Of a stretch of DNA of 64,000 bases, positions 38,995 to 49,519 are shown piece by piece. Every line of letters starts with the position of its first letter. Within the stretch, counting starts at the first letter, position 1. A program made the position numbers and the translations under genes. The notes under the pieces were generated by a model. It searched no databases. It worked only from the letters and a program-made list of their open reading frames with translations, and was not told where the DNA came from. The DNA comes from Enterobacter sp. Bisph1 (GTDB lineage Bacteria; Pseudomonadota; Gammaproteobacteria; Enterobacterales; Enterobacteriaceae): assembly GCF_000814905.1 (NCBI RefSeq), contig NZ_JXAG01000037.1, forward strand, positions 20,479 to 84,478, given 5' to 3'.

Positions 38995-39079
38995 TTTATG
39001 TAGCCTGCATGTTGCGGATTTTTTGCCCGGCTGAGATATACTGAGCGTCGGTTTGCACCCTAAGGAGATTTTACGCAAC

Positions 39080-39574
39080 ATGGAACGCTTTCTGGAAAAA
39101 GCAATGTATGCCTCGCGCTGGTTGCTCGCCCCCGTTTACCTCGGCCTCTCCCTTGGCCTGCTCGCACTGACGGTAAAATTCTTTCAGGAGATTTTTCACA
39201 TTCTGCCCGGTATTTTCGGCCTGGCGGAAGCGGATCTGATCCTGACGTTACTGTCGCTGGTGGATATGACCCTGGTTGGCGGTTTGCTGGTGATGGTGAT
39301 GTTTTCCGGCTACGAGAATTTCGTCTCTCAGTTCAATATTGCCGAGCATAAAGAGAAACTGAACTGGCTGGGCAAAATGGACGCTACATCATTAAAAAAC
39401 AAGGTAGCGGCGGCGATTGTCGCCATCTCATCCATTCATCTGCTGCGCGTGTTTATGGATGCCAAAAACGTCCCGGACAATAAGCTGATGTGGTATGTGA
39501 TTCTGCATCTGACGTTTGTGCTATCCGCTTTTATGATGGGCTATCTGGACAGAATTACCCGCAGCAAGGAATGA
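39080..39574 (+). CDS. yqhA: UPF0114 inner-membrane protein YqhA
   Basis: 164 aa, UPF0114 family, function unknown, with four predicted membrane segments (about 10-32, 50-75, 105-125 and 135-155). Conserved stretches are [12 protein letters not shown] and [26 protein letters not shown]. The start at 39080 ([14 protein letters not shown]) follows a taaggagat site and gives the E. coli length; the in-frame ATG at 39053 lies upstream of that site. Convergent with gpr. Confidence 0.95.
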   Translation: MERFLEKAMYASRWLLAPVYLGLSLGLLALTVKFFQEIFHILPGIFGLAEADLILTLLSLVDMTLVGGLLVMVMFSGYENFVSQFNIAEHKEKLNWLGKMDATSLKNKVAAAIVAISSIHLLRVFMDAKNVPDNKLMWYVILHLTFVLSAFMMGYLDRITRSKE

Positions 39575-39577
39575 GCC

Positions 39578-39610
39578 TTTGGCCGGGCAGCATCGCGCCG
39601 CCCGGCCTGC
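39578..39610. terminator. Hairpin between yqhA and gpr
   Basis: Arms ggccgggc (39581-39588) and gcccggcc (39600-39607) between two convergent genes; no strong T run. Confidence 0.6.
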
Positions 39611-39613
39611 ATG

Positions 39614-40654
39614 CTACTTATCAGATGACGCCTGCCACAGATTCAATTCACCATCGGCAACATGCTGGTCAATCTGCGCTAACTCCTGTGCGCTAAACGT
39701 CAGGTTATTCAGCGCCTGAACGTTCTCTTCCAGCTGTTCCGGTCGGCTCGCGCCAATCAGTACCGAGGTGACGCGGGCGTCTTTTAATAGCCAGCTTAGG
39801 GCCATTTGTGCCATCGTCTGGCCGCGGCGTTGCGCCATTTCATTTAACAAGCGCAAGCTGTTCAGATTGCTCTCCGTCAGCATCTTCTCCGTCAGACCCC
39901 GCACTTTTTTACCTTCTCGCTGCATGCGTGAACCGTCCGGTATTCCGTGCAGATATTTGCCGGTCAGCAGACCCTGCGCCAGCGGCGTAAAGGCAATGCA
40001 GCCCACGCCGTTATCTTCCAGCGTATCCAACAGACCGGTTTTATCCACCCAACGGTTCAGCAGGTTATACGAGGGCTGATGAATCAGTAACGGAATTTTC
40101 CACTCGCGCAGCAGCGCCGCCATTTGTTGTGTACGCTCCGTTGAATAAGAGGAGATGCCGACATACAACGCTTTGCCGCTTTGTACCGCCTGCGCCAGCG
40201 CGGCGGCGGTCTCTTCCATCGGCGTTTTTTCATCTACGCGATGGGAGTAGAAAATATCCACGTACTCAAGGCCCATACGTTTCAGGCTTTGATCGAGGCT
40301 GGCCAGCAGGTACTTACGCGACCCGCCGGAGCCGTAAGGGCCGGGCCACATATCGTAACCGGCTTTAGTCGAGATAATCAGTTCATCACGGTATGCCGCA
40401 AAATCCTCGCGCAGCAGGCGGCCAAAGTTCTCTTCCGCGCTGCCCGCAGGCGGGCCGTAGTTATTGGCTAAATCAAAATGGGTGATGCCTAAGGAAAATG
40501 CTTTACGCAGCAGTGCGCGCTGAGAGTCTATGGCCTGTCCATGACCAAAACTGTGCCATAAACCGAGAGAAAGTGCGGGCAGCTGCAGGCCGCTTTTACC
40601 GCAGTAGCGGTACTGCATCTGTTGATAACGATCCGGGTTGATAGTGTCAGGCAT
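39614..40654 (-). CDS. gpr: L-glyceraldehyde 3-phosphate reductase Gpr (YghZ)
   Basis: Aldo-keto reductase (AKR14 type), 346 aa, reduces L-glyceraldehyde-3-phosphate and methylglyoxal in E. coli. AKR residues appear in THFDLANNYGPPAGSAEE (Asp/Tyr, about 56-73), IISTKAGYDMWPGPYGSGGS (Lys) and YSHRVDEKTP (His). The start at 40654 (MPDTINPDRY) is preferred because gaggagac is at correct spacing; an ATG at 40669 precedes this site. Same order yqhA-gpr-yghW as in E. coli, apart from the inserted chemoreceptor. Confidence 0.95.
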   Translation of the reverse strand: MPDTINPDRYQQMQYRYCGKSGLQLPALSLGLWHSFGHGQAIDSQRALLRKAFSLGITHFDLANNYGPPAGSAEENFGRLLREDFAAYRDELIISTKAGYDMWPGPYGSGGSRKYLLASLDQSLKRMGLEYVDIFYSHRVDEKTPMEETAAALAQAVQSGKALYVGISSYSTERTQQMAALLREWKIPLLIHQPSYNLLNRWVDKTGLLDTLEDNGVGCIAFTPLAQGLLTGKYLHGIPDGSRMQREGKKVRGLTEKMLTESNLNSLRLLNEMAQRRGQTMAQMALSWLLKDARVTSVLIGASRPEQLEENVQALNNLTFSAQELAQIDQHVADGELNLWQASSDK

Positions 40655-41730
40655 GATGTCTCCTCTCATTTTTATCTTCTTTATTAATTTTCGAAACAGC
40701 GTTTCTATCTTACGTCCGTTTTTTCATACTGCAAAAGAGGGTAACCACAGATAACTCTTTTTTTGATGCCGGGCGGTGCGCGATGTTTAAGCCAGGCTAG
40801 TACAAAAAGTGTCTTATTTAAGGGGGGCTACAGCTTAAAAGTAGTGAAAAAGACAAAATAGATGAATGTGTTGTATTTTATTTATTTTAAGGTTTATAAA
40901 TTCATATATGATTAATATAGTGGTTTTTTATTATAGTGATGGTAAAAAAATAACGCGTATTGCAGCGTCAGGGAAGGGCTGTTTATTCCTGGCAAGGCAA
41001 AAATAGGGGGTAATTTACGTTTGGGCTCCCTTTCCTGGGGTAAAAAAATGCTCCGCGACGGCAGAGAGAAACGACGGGTTCACTAGCGGTTCGCGTGATT
41101 GATAACATTTATCAATGTATTTCAAAATAAACTTAGCACGCGATTTTGCCCACTGTAGCGCTGGAGGAAAAAACGCCAGCGCGGCGCTATGTTTCTCTCT
41201 GGAAGCCTTGCCGACGTTAGGTTTTCACCCATACTCTCTGCTGATCGGTGGCCTGGCTATAACCTTGTTTGAGTATAAAAAAACCTCTCTTTTAACATTT
41301 GTTCATAAAACGTGAAGCCGTTGTTAACTTATGTTGTTTAGCCTTTTTTTGCCGAAATATTAGGGATATTTATCGATTTTTTTATCGATAATAAATAGCG
41401 TTACTATACAGAGCTATGCACGACGCACTTTTATTTTGTACCGATTATGCTTTTTTAATGTCTATTATTGATTCCACTTAAAGTAATTAAATTAATTATT
41501 GTTACTTTGGTTATTAATATATTTTTGTTGATATTGATATATGAATGATTCGAATAAAAATCATTTAATTTCATATGGTTGAATTGAAAATACTCTGCAT
41601 TTCGTATGGATTTTTATTGCTTTTTGAAGGGCATGAGGTTGGCTAGATTAATTGTTTTATCGCAGAGCATGCGAATAGTTGACGTGAAGAGAAAACGGGC
41701 ATTTTTCAAATGAAAACTTAAGCCTGCGAA
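40655..41730. other. 1.1-kb AT-rich spacer between gpr and the chemoreceptor
   Basis: No credible gene found. A 66-codon frame at 41115-41315 lacks a ribosome binding site and family resemblance. The stretch carries several palindromes: attgataacatttatcaat (41098-41116, perfect with a 3-base centre) and a tttatcgat/atcgataa pair at 41369-41392. The strong AT skew resembles H-NS-bound accessory DNA (inference). The chemoreceptor promoter lies at the right end. Confidence 0.6.
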
Positions 41731-41757
41731 TTAATATTTCTCATATCTTGCCGATAA
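41731..41757 (+). promoter_or_regulatory. Candidate sigma-28 (FliA) promoter of the chemoreceptor
   Basis: TTAA at 41731-41734, exactly 15 bp, then GCCGATAA at 41750-41757, against the consensus TAAA-N15-GCCGATAA. The -10 box is perfect and the -35 is 3 of 4. It lies 57 bp before the ATG, so the gene should be in the flagellar class 3 regulon. Confidence 0.8.
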
Positions 41758-41813
41758 AGGAAGATAACTCTCGTCCGCAGGCGAGAACGAACCTTCACTG
41801 CAAGGATAATATG

Positions 41814-43463
41814 ATGAATTTGCTTCGTAACTTTACGATACGCGCCGTGATGCTGGTGATCCTCGGCATCTTTGGCCTGCTGTGGTCTGGCGTCGGTCTG
41901 TATAGCGTTTTTTCTCTGGCAAAAGTGGCCGATGGTAACGACGTCGATCGCCAGCTGGTGACGCAAATGACCCTTTTAAGTCAGGGGAACGATCAGTACT
42001 TCAGATTTGTGACGCGTCTTGGTCGGGTGATGGAAGCCAAAGCTGCGGGTGGCTCGGCAGATATGGCCCCGGTGCAGCAGGCGCTTGATACCATGTCGCG
42101 CAAATTAACAGAGTTTAAAGCCGTTTCGCCGGGTCCGATGGACACAGCGGTGTCGGAGCAGGTGATTACCAGCTGGCAGGCCCTGCTGGATCAAGGCATT
42201 TCCCCGCAGATGCAGCTTGCGCAGCAGGGCAGCCCCGACGCCTATCGCCAGCAGGCGAATAATGTTACGCCGGGTTTAAGCCGCAGCTTTGGCGCGGCTA
42301 CCGAAAGCTTTAATAAAGCTGCGAGCGAAAGACTTGATGAAACGCGTGTGATGGTGGATGGACGCACCAGCACCACCCGCGTGGCCATTATTGTGGCCAT
42401 GGTGATTGGCCTGTTGATTCTGCTCTTTACCGACCGCTATCTGGTCGCCCTGTTAGTGAAGCCGCTAAACCGTATTCGCGCGCACTTTACGTTGATGGCG
42501 CAGGGCGATCTGAGCCAGCCGCTGGAAGATATGGGACGCAACTGCGTAGGTCAGGTGATCCCGCTGCTGTTAGCGATGCAGGACAGCCTGCGTGAAGCGG
42601 TGAGCAACATCCGTCACGGCAGCGAGAATATCTGGCGCGGCGCAACGGAGATCTCCAGCGGTAATAACGATCTCTCTTCGCGCACCGAACAGCAAGCCGC
42701 CGCGCTGGAGCAGACCGCCGCCAGCATGGAAGAGCTGACCTCGACGGTAAAACTGAACGCCGATAACGCCAGCCAGGCAAGCGCGCTGGCGGAAGTGGCC
42801 TCGACCACCGCCAGCAAAGGCGGCGCGCTGGTGAAAGAAGTCATTAGCACTATGGACGGCATCTCCGGCAGTTCGAAAAAGATTGCTGAGATCACAAACG
42901 TGATTAACAGCATCGCCTTCCAGACCAATATTCTGGCCCTTAACGCCGCAGTCGAAGCGGCGCGTGCGGGCGAACAGGGGCGCGGTTTCGCCGTCGTCGC
43001 GGGTGAAGTTCGTAACCTTGCCAGCCGCAGTGCGGGCGCGGCAAAAGAGATTGAAACGCTGATCGCCGATTCCGTCACACGGGTGGAAAAAGGTGCGAAG
43101 CTGGTCAATGACACCGGCACGACGATGGAGAGCATTCTGCGTTCCGTCAGAGAAGTGACCACCATTATGAAAGAGATCGCCTCTGCAACCGATGAACAGA
43201 GCAAAGGCATTTCGCAGGTGGGTATCGCCATTACCCAGATGGATGGTGTGACGCAGCAGAACGCCGCGCTGGTCGAGCAAATTTCCGCGGCGGCGGCGGC
43301 GCTGGAGCGTCAAACCGAGGAGCTGCAACGCTCCGTTCAGCAGTTCCGTCTCTCTGATGACCAGCAGCAAAATAGCGCAGCCGGGCCGCTGTTAAAACCC
43401 GATTTAACCCGCACGGCTAAGCCTAAAACGGCAACGACGTCTGACGAGTGGGTGGCGTTTTAA
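41814..43463 (+). CDS. Methyl-accepting chemotaxis protein
   Basis: 549-aa inner-membrane chemoreceptor. TM1 is about residues 8-32, followed by a four-helix-type ligand domain (about 35-185), TM2 (about 188-208), a HAMP domain and a long cytoplasmic methylation/signalling domain. The hairpin tip holds the signature [28 protein letters not shown]. The C terminus ends DEWVAF, similar to the NWETF pentapeptide that tethers CheR and CheB, with W and F kept. ATG at 41814 sits 7 bases after aagga (ATG at 41811 is also in frame). The ligand is unknown. Insertion between gpr and yghW compared with E. coli. Confidence 0.94.
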   Translation: MNLLRNFTIRAVMLVILGIFGLLWSGVGLYSVFSLAKVADGNDVDRQLVTQMTLLSQGNDQYFRFVTRLGRVMEAKAAGGSADMAPVQQALDTMSRKLTEFKAVSPGPMDTAVSEQVITSWQALLDQGISPQMQLAQQGSPDAYRQQANNVTPGLSRSFGAATESFNKAASERLDETRVMVDGRTSTTRVAIIVAMVIGLLILLFTDRYLVALLVKPLNRIRAHFTLMAQGDLSQPLEDMGRNCVGQVIPLLLAMQDSLREAVSNIRHGSENIWRGATEISSGNNDLSSRTEQQAAALEQTAASMEELTSTVKLNADNASQASALAEVASTTASKGGALVKEVISTMDGISGSSKKIAEITNVINSIAFQTNILALNAAVEAARAGEQGRGFAVVAGEVRNLASRSAGAAKEIETLIADSVTRVEKGAKLVNDTGTTMESILRSVREVTTIMKEIASATDEQSKGISQVGIAITQMDGVTQQNAALVEQISAAAAALERQTEELQRSVQQFRLSDDQQQNSAAGPLLKPDLTRTAKPKTATTSDEWVAF

Positions 43464-43533
43464 TCCGCGCTACCGTCCTCACAAATGATCGTTATATAAT
43501 TTTTAATATATCGGTTATGCGAGGGGGATAACG

Positions 43534-43820
43534 ATGGACAATCATTTAGGCAAAGGTTTGATGGCCGGGCTGAATGCGCTTCAGGCGGAAAGCGCCAGTA
43601 GGGTGGCGCATTTCGGCCCGGACTATAAACGTGGCTTTGTACTGAGTTTTCCCATCGCATGTTTGAAAAGACCGACGATCGGCAACTCAGCGCGTGGGAA
43701 GCAGGTATTCTGACGCGTCGCTACGGGCTGGACAGGGATAGGGTGATGGGCTTCTTTCGCGAGAACTACTCCAGCACCGCGATCCGCTTTTTTATGGCGG
43801 GCTACCGCCTCGAAATCTAA
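43534..43820 (+). pseudogene. yghW: yghW (DUF2623) disrupted by a -1 frameshift
   Basis: The frame starts [20 protein letters not shown] and reads to YKRGFVLSF, then leaves the family sequence and stops at about codon 60. Read in the next frame, the rest gives [35 protein letters not shown] to the TAA at 43820. One missing T in the run at 43647-43650 explains this: restoring it gives exactly 95 aa, the length of E. coli YghW, a small protein of unknown function next to hybO. It is either a real recent loss or a one-base sequencing error. A gaggggga ribosome binding site precedes the ATG. Confidence 0.85.
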
Positions 43821-43855
43821 AAATAAGCTTTGCTCAGTGTGTAGTTCACTTTTAT

Positions 43856-43892
43856 GAAAGTCGCTTTTGTCGAGAGTGACTTTCTTTTTTTT
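43856..43892 (+). terminator. Terminator after yghW
   Basis: Arms gaaagtcgct (43856-43865) and agtgactttc (43875-43884, one G-U pair) are followed by nine T residues. Confidence 0.85.
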
Positions 43893-44061
43893 TGCCGCTT
43901 CGTGCCACTAAGCCCATCATTCTCTTGATTCTCACCTCCCGTTGATTAACTCTTTACGTAATAACCTTGTTTTTCATGTGATTATTTGTCGGATCGATCG
44001 CAGCATTCCCCTGCATAAAAGAGGGAGAATAATCTCAGTCCGAGCAGAGGGATAATTATAA

Positions 44062-45180
44062 ATGGCAGGAGAGAACCAACACTTTGCGCCTCAGGGCGTA
44101 AGTCGTCGTGACTTTATGAAGCTGTGCGCCGCGCTGGCAGCCACGATGGGATTAAGCAGCAGAGCCGCCGCCGAAATGGCCGAAGCCGTCAGCCACCCCC
44201 AGCGTCCGCCGGTTGTCTGGATAGGCGCGCAGGAGTGTACCGGCTGCACCGAATCGCTGCTTCGCGCAACGCATCCCACTATTGAACAGTTGGTGTTGCA
44301 AACCATTTCGCTGGAATACCACGAAGCGCTGTCCGCCGCCTTTGGACATCAGGCCGAAGAGAACAAACACCGTGCGCTGGAGCAGTACAAAGGCCAGTAC
44401 GTGTTAGTGGTCGATGGCTCGATTCCACTTAAAGATGGCGGCGTTTACTGCATGGTCGCCGGGGAACCGATTGTCGATCATATTCGTAAAGCGGCGGAAA
44501 ACGCGGCGGCGATTATTGCTATCGGCTCCTGTTCCTCCTGGGGCGGCGTCGCGGCGGCGGGGAGCAATCCCACCGGTGCCGTTAGCCTGCAAGAGGTCCT
44601 TCCCGATAAACAGGTGATCAATATTCCCGGCTGTCCGCCCAACCCGCAAAACTTTCTCGCCACGGTGGCGCATATCATCACCTTCGGCAAACCGCCGACG
44701 CTGGACGCCAAAAATCGCCCTCTTTTTGCTTACGGGCGCTTAATTCACGAGCACTGTGAACGCCGCCCGCATTTTGACGCCGGGCGTTTTGCCAAAGCCT
44801 TTGGCGATGCGGGACATCGCGAGGGGTGGTGCTTGTATCACCTGGGCTGCAAAGGCCCGGAGACCTGGGGCAACTGTTCAACGCTGCAGTTTTGCGATTT
44901 AGGCGGTGTCTGGCCGGTGGCGATTGGTCATCCCTGCTACGGCTGTAATGAAGAAGGCGTCGGTTTCCACAAAGGCATCTTCCAACTGGCTCACGTTGAT
45001 AATCCCACGCCGCGCGTTGAAAAACCGGACGTTAACCTGAAAGAGGGGGGGATCGTTTCGGCCACCGCCGTGGGCCTGCTCGGCGGCGTTGTCGGCCTGG
45101 CGGTCGGCGTCTGTGCGATGACCGTGCGCGAGCTGGGTCGCCAGCAGAAGAATGACGACGCGGATCGTCGAGGAGAATAA
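44062..45180 (+). CDS. hybO: Hydrogenase-2 small subunit HybO
   Basis: Electron-transfer subunit of the [NiFe] uptake hydrogenase 2, carrying three iron-sulfur clusters. 372 aa, the E. coli length. Tat signal SRRDFMK (residues 14-20). Cluster-binding cysteines are seen in [14 protein letters not shown] (proximal), the [11 protein letters not shown] and [17 protein letters not shown] region, and [13 protein letters not shown]-terminal hydrophobic anchor ([17 protein letters not shown], about 335-352) holds the complex to the periplasmic face of the membrane. First gene of hybOABCDEFG. Confidence 0.97.
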   Translation: MAGENQHFAPQGVSRRDFMKLCAALAATMGLSSRAAAEMAEAVSHPQRPPVVWIGAQECTGCTESLLRATHPTIEQLVLQTISLEYHEALSAAFGHQAEENKHRALEQYKGQYVLVVDGSIPLKDGGVYCMVAGEPIVDHIRKAAENAAAIIAIGSCSSWGGVAAAGSNPTGAVSLQEVLPDKQVINIPGCPPNPQNFLATVAHIITFGKPPTLDAKNRPLFAYGRLIHEHCERRPHFDAGRFAKAFGDAGHREGWCLYHLGCKGPETWGNCSTLQFCDLGGVWPVAIGHPCYGCNEEGVGFHKGIFQLAHVDNPTPRVEKPDVNLKEGGIVSATAVGLLGGVVGLAVGVCAMTVRELGRQQKNDDADRRGE

Positions 45181-45182
45181 CC

Positions 45183-46160
45183 GTGAACAGACGTGATTTT
45201 CTCAAAGTGGCGTCCGGCGGGGCGCTGCTGGTGGGGGGATCGTCCGCGAGTTTCGCCGCGGCGCAAAACCGCCCGCCGATCCCCGGCGCCCTGGGAATGC
45301 TATACGACTCCACCCTTTGCGTTGGCTGTCAGGCCTGCGTCAGTCGCTGCCAGCAGATCAACGCCCCGCAGCGCAATCCCCAGGGCGAGCAAACCTGGTC
45401 GAATAACGACAAACTCTCGCCCTACACCAATAACATCATTCAGGTCTGGCATAGCGGCAACGGGAAAAACAAAGACCAGCTGCAGGACGGCTACGCCTAT
45501 ATCAAAAAACAGTGTATGCACTGTGTGGATGCTAACTGCGTCTCCGTTTGCCCGGTGCAGGCGCTGAGAAAAGATGCGGTTACCGGCATCGTTCACTACA
45601 ACGAAAGCGTCTGTACCGGCTGTCGTTACTGCATGGTCGCCTGCCCGTTCGATGTGCCGAAATATGACTATGACAATCCCTTTGGCGCGCTGCATAAGTG
45701 CCAGCTCTGTAATCAGAAAGGGGTGGCGCGTCTCGATAACGGCGAGCTGCCCGGCTGCGTTGAGGTTTGCCCGGCGGGCGCGGTGATTTTCGGCACCCGC
45801 GAAGAACTGCTTGAAGAAGCCAAAAAACGTCTGGCAATGCAGCCCGGCGTTGAATATCGCTACCCGCGCCAGACCTTAAAAACTCACGATACCTATCTGC
45901 ACACTGTTGCCCACTATCATCCGCATCTTTATGGCGAGAAGGAGGGCGGTGGCACGCAAGTGCTGGTGCTTACCGGGGTGCCTTACCAGAATTTAGGTTT
46001 ACCGGCACTCGACGATCTGGCGACCGGCGCACGTTCAGAGCATGTTCAGCATACGGTCTACAAAGGGATGATGTTACCCCTTGCCGTGCTGGCGGGTCTG
46101 ACCGCGCTGGTACGGCGCAACAGCAAAGAGAAGCATGACGGAGGCGATCATGAGTCATGA
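45183..46160 (+). CDS. hybA: Hydrogenase-2 ferredoxin-type subunit HybA
   Basis: Periplasmic 4Fe-4S protein passing electrons between HybO and HybB, 325 aa. GTG start at 45183 two bases after hybO. Tat-like signal [12 protein letters not shown] (residues 2-13). Four-cysteine motifs are in [37 protein letters not shown] and CQLCNQKG with CVEVCP. C-terminal membrane anchor [15 protein letters not shown] (about 297-311). The end overlaps hybB by 11 bases. Confidence 0.96.
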   Translation: MNRRDFLKVASGGALLVGGSSASFAAAQNRPPIPGALGMLYDSTLCVGCQACVSRCQQINAPQRNPQGEQTWSNNDKLSPYTNNIIQVWHSGNGKNKDQLQDGYAYIKKQCMHCVDANCVSVCPVQALRKDAVTGIVHYNESVCTGCRYCMVACPFDVPKYDYDNPFGALHKCQLCNQKGVARLDNGELPGCVEVCPAGAVIFGTREELLEEAKKRLAMQPGVEYRYPRQTLKTHDTYLHTVAHYHPHLYGEKEGGGTQVLVLTGVPYQNLGLPALDDLATGARSEHVQHTVYKGMMLPLAVLAGLTALVRRNSKEKHDGGDHES

Positions 46161-47322
46161 TCCACAACCGATGGGCGGTAAGCTTGTAAGTAAACCGGTG
46201 CTGATCTTCGCCCCGCTGATCGTGCTGTGCGCGATCTTTATTCTCAAGCGTTTGATCTTCGGGCTGGGATCGGTATCGGATCTGAACGGTGGTTATCCGT
46301 GGGGGATCTGGATCGCCTTTGATTTGCTGATTGGCACCGGCTTCGCCTGCGGCGGCTGGGCGTTGGCGTGGGCGGTATATGTCTTTAATCGTGGTGAATA
46401 TCATCCGCTGGTGCGCCCGGCGCTGCTGTGTAGTCTGTTCGGTTATTCACTCGGCGGCTTATCCATCACCATTGATGTCGGGCGCTACTGGAATTTGCCG
46501 TACTTCTATATTCCGGGCCATTTCAATGTCAATTCGGTGCTGTTTGAAACCGCCGTCTGCATGACGATTTATATTGGCGTGATGACGCTGGAATTTGCCC
46601 CGGCGCTGCTGGAACGGCTCGGCTGGAAAGTGTCGCTGCGCCGTCTGAACAAAGCGATGTTTTTTATTATCGCCCTTGGCGCGCTGCTGCCGACCATGCA
46701 CCAGTCCTCAATGGGATCGCTGATGATTGCTGCCGGCTATAAAGTCTATCCCCTGTGGCAGAGCTATGAAATGTTGCCGGTTTTCTCCCTGTTGACCGCC
46801 TTTATTATGGGTTTTTCGATAGTCATTTTCGAAGGATCTTTAATGCAGGCCAGCCTGCGCGGCAGAGGGGCGAATGAAAAACGGCTGTTTGGCAAGCTAA
46901 TGGGCGTGCTCAGCGTGCTGTTAATGTTATTTCTCGTGCTGCGCTTTGGTGAAATCGCCTGGCGCGACAAATGGCGTTACGCCTTCGCTGGCGATTTTTA
47001 CAGCCTGCTGTTCTGGCTTGAAATAGCGCTGCTGGCTTTACCCCTGCTGATCCTGCGCGCGCCGCAGCTGCGTCGTGATTCCCGCGCGTTGTTTCTCGGC
47101 GCGTTAAGTATGCTGCTCGGCTGTGCGCTGTGGCGGCTCTCCTATTCGCTGTTGGCCTTTAATCCCGGCAACGGCTATGGCTACTTCCCGGCGGCGGAAG
47201 AGCTTCTGATCTCCATTGGTTTTGTGGCAATTGAAGTGTGCGCGTACATCTTACTGATACGTCTGTTGCCGATTATTCCTCCGTTAAAAACACCTGTGCG
47301 ACATAAGGCGAGTGAAGCATGA
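46150..47322 (+). CDS. hybB: Hydrogenase-2 membrane quinone-linking subunit HybB
   Basis: NrfD/PsrC-type integral membrane protein, 390 aa, about ten helices, thought to couple hydrogen oxidation to the menaquinone pool and proton movement. The start at 46150 ([11 protein letters not shown]) is used because it matches E. coli; the ATG at 46135 would add five residues. Conserved segments [40 protein letters not shown] and [16 protein letters not shown] are present. It overlaps hybA and is in turn overlapped by hybC (ATGA). Confidence 0.96.
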   Translation: MSHDPQPMGGKLVSKPVLIFAPLIVLCAIFILKRLIFGLGSVSDLNGGYPWGIWIAFDLLIGTGFACGGWALAWAVYVFNRGEYHPLVRPALLCSLFGYSLGGLSITIDVGRYWNLPYFYIPGHFNVNSVLFETAVCMTIYIGVMTLEFAPALLERLGWKVSLRRLNKAMFFIIALGALLPTMHQSSMGSLMIAAGYKVYPLWQSYEMLPVFSLLTAFIMGFSIVIFEGSLMQASLRGRGANEKRLFGKLMGVLSVLLMLFLVLRFGEIAWRDKWRYAFAGDFYSLLFWLEIALLALPLLILRAPQLRRDSRALFLGALSMLLGCALWRLSYSLLAFNPGNGYGYFPAAEELLISIGFVAIEVCAYILLIRLLPIIPPLKTPVRHKASEA

Positions 47323-49022
47323 GTCAACGTATCACCATTGATCCGGTGACCCGCATTGAGGGTCATTTACGCATTGATTGCGAAATTGAAAACGGCGTTG
47401 TGACAAAGGCCTGGTCGTCGGGAACCATGTGGCGCGGGATGGAAGAGATTGTTAAACACCGCGATCCGCGCGATGCATGGATAATCATGCAGCGTATCTG
47501 CGGCGTCTGCACCACCATTCACGCCGTGGCCTCGGTGCGGGCGGTGGAGAGCGCGCTGGAGGTGAAAGTGCCTCTCAATGCGCAGTACATCCGCAACATT
47601 ATTCTGGCCGCCCACTCGATTCACGATCATATCGTCCATTTCTATCAGTTATCCGCCCTCGACTGGGTGGACATTACCAGCGCGCTGAATGCCGACCCGG
47701 CAAAAGCCGCCGCGCTGTTGCAGGGGCTGTCCGACTGGCCCCTCAATAGCGAAAACGAATTTAAAGCGGTGCAGGATAAAATCAAAGCGCTGGTGGCCAG
47801 CGGCCAGTTGGGCATTTTCGCCAACGGCTATTGGGGCCATGCGGCGATGAAGCTGCCGCCGGAAGTGAATCTGATTGCGGTGGCGCACTACCTGCAAGCG
47901 CTGGAGTGCCAGCGCGATGCCAACCGCATCGTGGCGCTGCTTGGCGGTAAATCGCCGCATATTCAAAATCTGGCGGTGGGCGGCGTCGCCAACCCGATAA
48001 ACCTCGACGGCATCGAAGTGCTCAATCTGGAACGGCTGATGTACCTGAAATCGTTTATCGACAAGCTCGAGGGCTTTATCGAGCAGGTTTACAAAGTCGA
48101 TACGGCGGTGATCGCGGCGTTCTATCCCGAGTGGCTCGCGCTGGGGAAAGGCGCGGTTAACTATCTCAGCGCGCCGGAATTTCCCACCGATGCCAATAAC
48201 GGCAGCTTCCTGTTTACTGGTGGGTACATCGAAAATGGCGATCTTGCTACGTACCGTGAAATCACTACCTACAACGATCCCTTCCTGATCAAAGGTATTC
48301 AGGAGAGTGCTAAACACGCCTGGTATAAAGATGAAGCGCCGCAGGAGCCCTGGCAGGGCACTACGCTACCGAACTACACCGGCTGGCAGGAGGAGGGGAA
48401 ATATTCGTGGGTGAAATCGCCGACCTTTTACGGCAAAACCGTCGAAGTCGGCCCCCTTGCCAATATGCTCTGCAAGCTGGCGGCAAAACACCCTGTCACC
48501 ACGGAAAAACTGCAGGACATTACCGCTATTTATCAGAAGCTGACGGGCAACACCGTGACGACGGAACAGCTGCACTCGACGCTGGGGCGCATTATTGGCC
48601 GTACCGTTCATGCCTGCGAGCTGCATCAGGTGTTACAGCAGCAATACCAGGCGTTAATTGACAACATTGGTAAAGGCGACGTGCAAACCATCGCCCACAC
48701 CGACATCCCCACCAGCGGCGAGTTTAAAGGCGTCAGCTTTCTTGAAGCGCCGCGCGGCATGCTCTCCCACTGGATTGTTATCAAAGATGGCAAAATTGAT
48801 AACTACCAGGCCGTGGTGCCGTCGACGTGGAACGCCGGTCCGCGCAACTTCAATGACGATGCCGGGCCTTATGAACTGTCGCTGGTCGGCACGCCGGTTG
48901 CCGACGTGCAAAAACCGCTGGAAGTGGTGCGCACCGTTCACTCCTTTGACCCGTGCATGTCCTGCGCGGTGCATGTGGTGGATGCCGATGGCAATGATGT
49001 GGTTGCGGTGAAGGTGCTGTGA
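47319..49022 (+). CDS. hybC: Hydrogenase-2 large subunit HybC (catalytic)
   Basis: [NiFe] active-site subunit, 567 aa. Nickel ligands are C61 and C64 (RICGVCTTIHA) and C546 and C549 (DPCMSCAVH). The 15-residue tail after H552 (VVDADGNDVVAVKVL) is the extension removed by the HybD protease after nickel insertion. It has no signal peptide and would be exported in complex with HybO by Tat. The start overlaps the hybB stop (ATGA), and the stop overlaps hybD. Confidence 0.97.
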   Translation: MSQRITIDPVTRIEGHLRIDCEIENGVVTKAWSSGTMWRGMEEIVKHRDPRDAWIIMQRICGVCTTIHAVASVRAVESALEVKVPLNAQYIRNIILAAHSIHDHIVHFYQLSALDWVDITSALNADPAKAAALLQGLSDWPLNSENEFKAVQDKIKALVASGQLGIFANGYWGHAAMKLPPEVNLIAVAHYLQALECQRDANRIVALLGGKSPHIQNLAVGGVANPINLDGIEVLNLERLMYLKSFIDKLEGFIEQVYKVDTAVIAAFYPEWLALGKGAVNYLSAPEFPTDANNGSFLFTGGYIENGDLATYREITTYNDPFLIKGIQESAKHAWYKDEAPQEPWQGTTLPNYTGWQEEGKYSWVKSPTFYGKTVEVGPLANMLCKLAAKHPVTTEKLQDITAIYQKLTGNTVTTEQLHSTLGRIIGRTVHACELHQVLQQQYQALIDNIGKGDVQTIAHTDIPTSGEFKGVSFLEAPRGMLSHWIVIKDGKIDNYQAVVPSTWNAGPRNFNDDAGPYELSLVGTPVADVQKPLEVVRTVHSFDPCMSCAVHVVDADGNDVVAVKVL

Positions 49023-49519
49023 TGTCGATTTTAGTGTTGGGAGTGGGCAATATTTTGCTCACTGACGAAGCCATCGGTGTGCGCGTGGTAGAGGCGCTCG
49101 AGCAGCGCTACTCCCTGCCGGATCATGTTGAAGTTCTGGACGGCGGCACCGCAGGCATGGAGCTGCTTGAGGCGATGGCGAATCGCGATCATCTGATCAT
49201 CACGGATGCGGTTGTCAGCCGTAAAAACGCCCCCGGTTCGGTTATCTGCCTGCGTGATGACGAAGTGCCAACGCTGTTTTGCAATAAAATTTCACCGCAC
49301 CAGTTGGGGCTATCTGACGTGCTGTCGGCGCTGCGCTTTACCGGTGAATTTCCCAAAAAACTGACGCTGATTGGCGTTATTCCCGCCTCGCTCGAGCCGC
49401 ACATCGGCATGACGCCGGTGGTGGAAGCCAGCCTTGAAGCCGCCCTTGAAAGAGTGCTCGACGCGCTGCGCGAATCCGGCGTGACGCCACAGCTGCGGGA
49501 GGCTGCCGATGCAAAATGA
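49022..49519 (+). CDS. hybD: Hydrogenase-2 maturation protease HybD
   Basis: 165-aa endopeptidase that trims the HybC C terminus. Nickel-sensing residues are in the LLTDEAIGVRVVE segment (Glu, about residue 16), LDGGTAGMEL with TDAVVSR (Asp, about 62), and ISPHQLGLSD (His, about 93). ATG at 49022 overlaps the hybC TGA and matches E. coli; a GTG three bases earlier is possible. Cytoplasmic. Confidence 0.96.
   Translation: MSILVLGVGNILLTDEAIGVRVVEALEQRYSLPDHVEVLDGGTAGMELLEAMANRDHLIITDAVVSRKNAPGSVICLRDDEVPTLFCNKISPHQLGLSDVLSALRFTGEFPKKLTLIGVIPASLEPHIGMTPVVEASLEAALERVLDALRESGVTPQLREAADAK

Noticed and set aside
41115..41315. 66-codon frame in the AT-rich spacer
   Set aside because: No ribosome binding site, no family resemblance and an uneven residue make-up. 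Lies over palindromic DNA.
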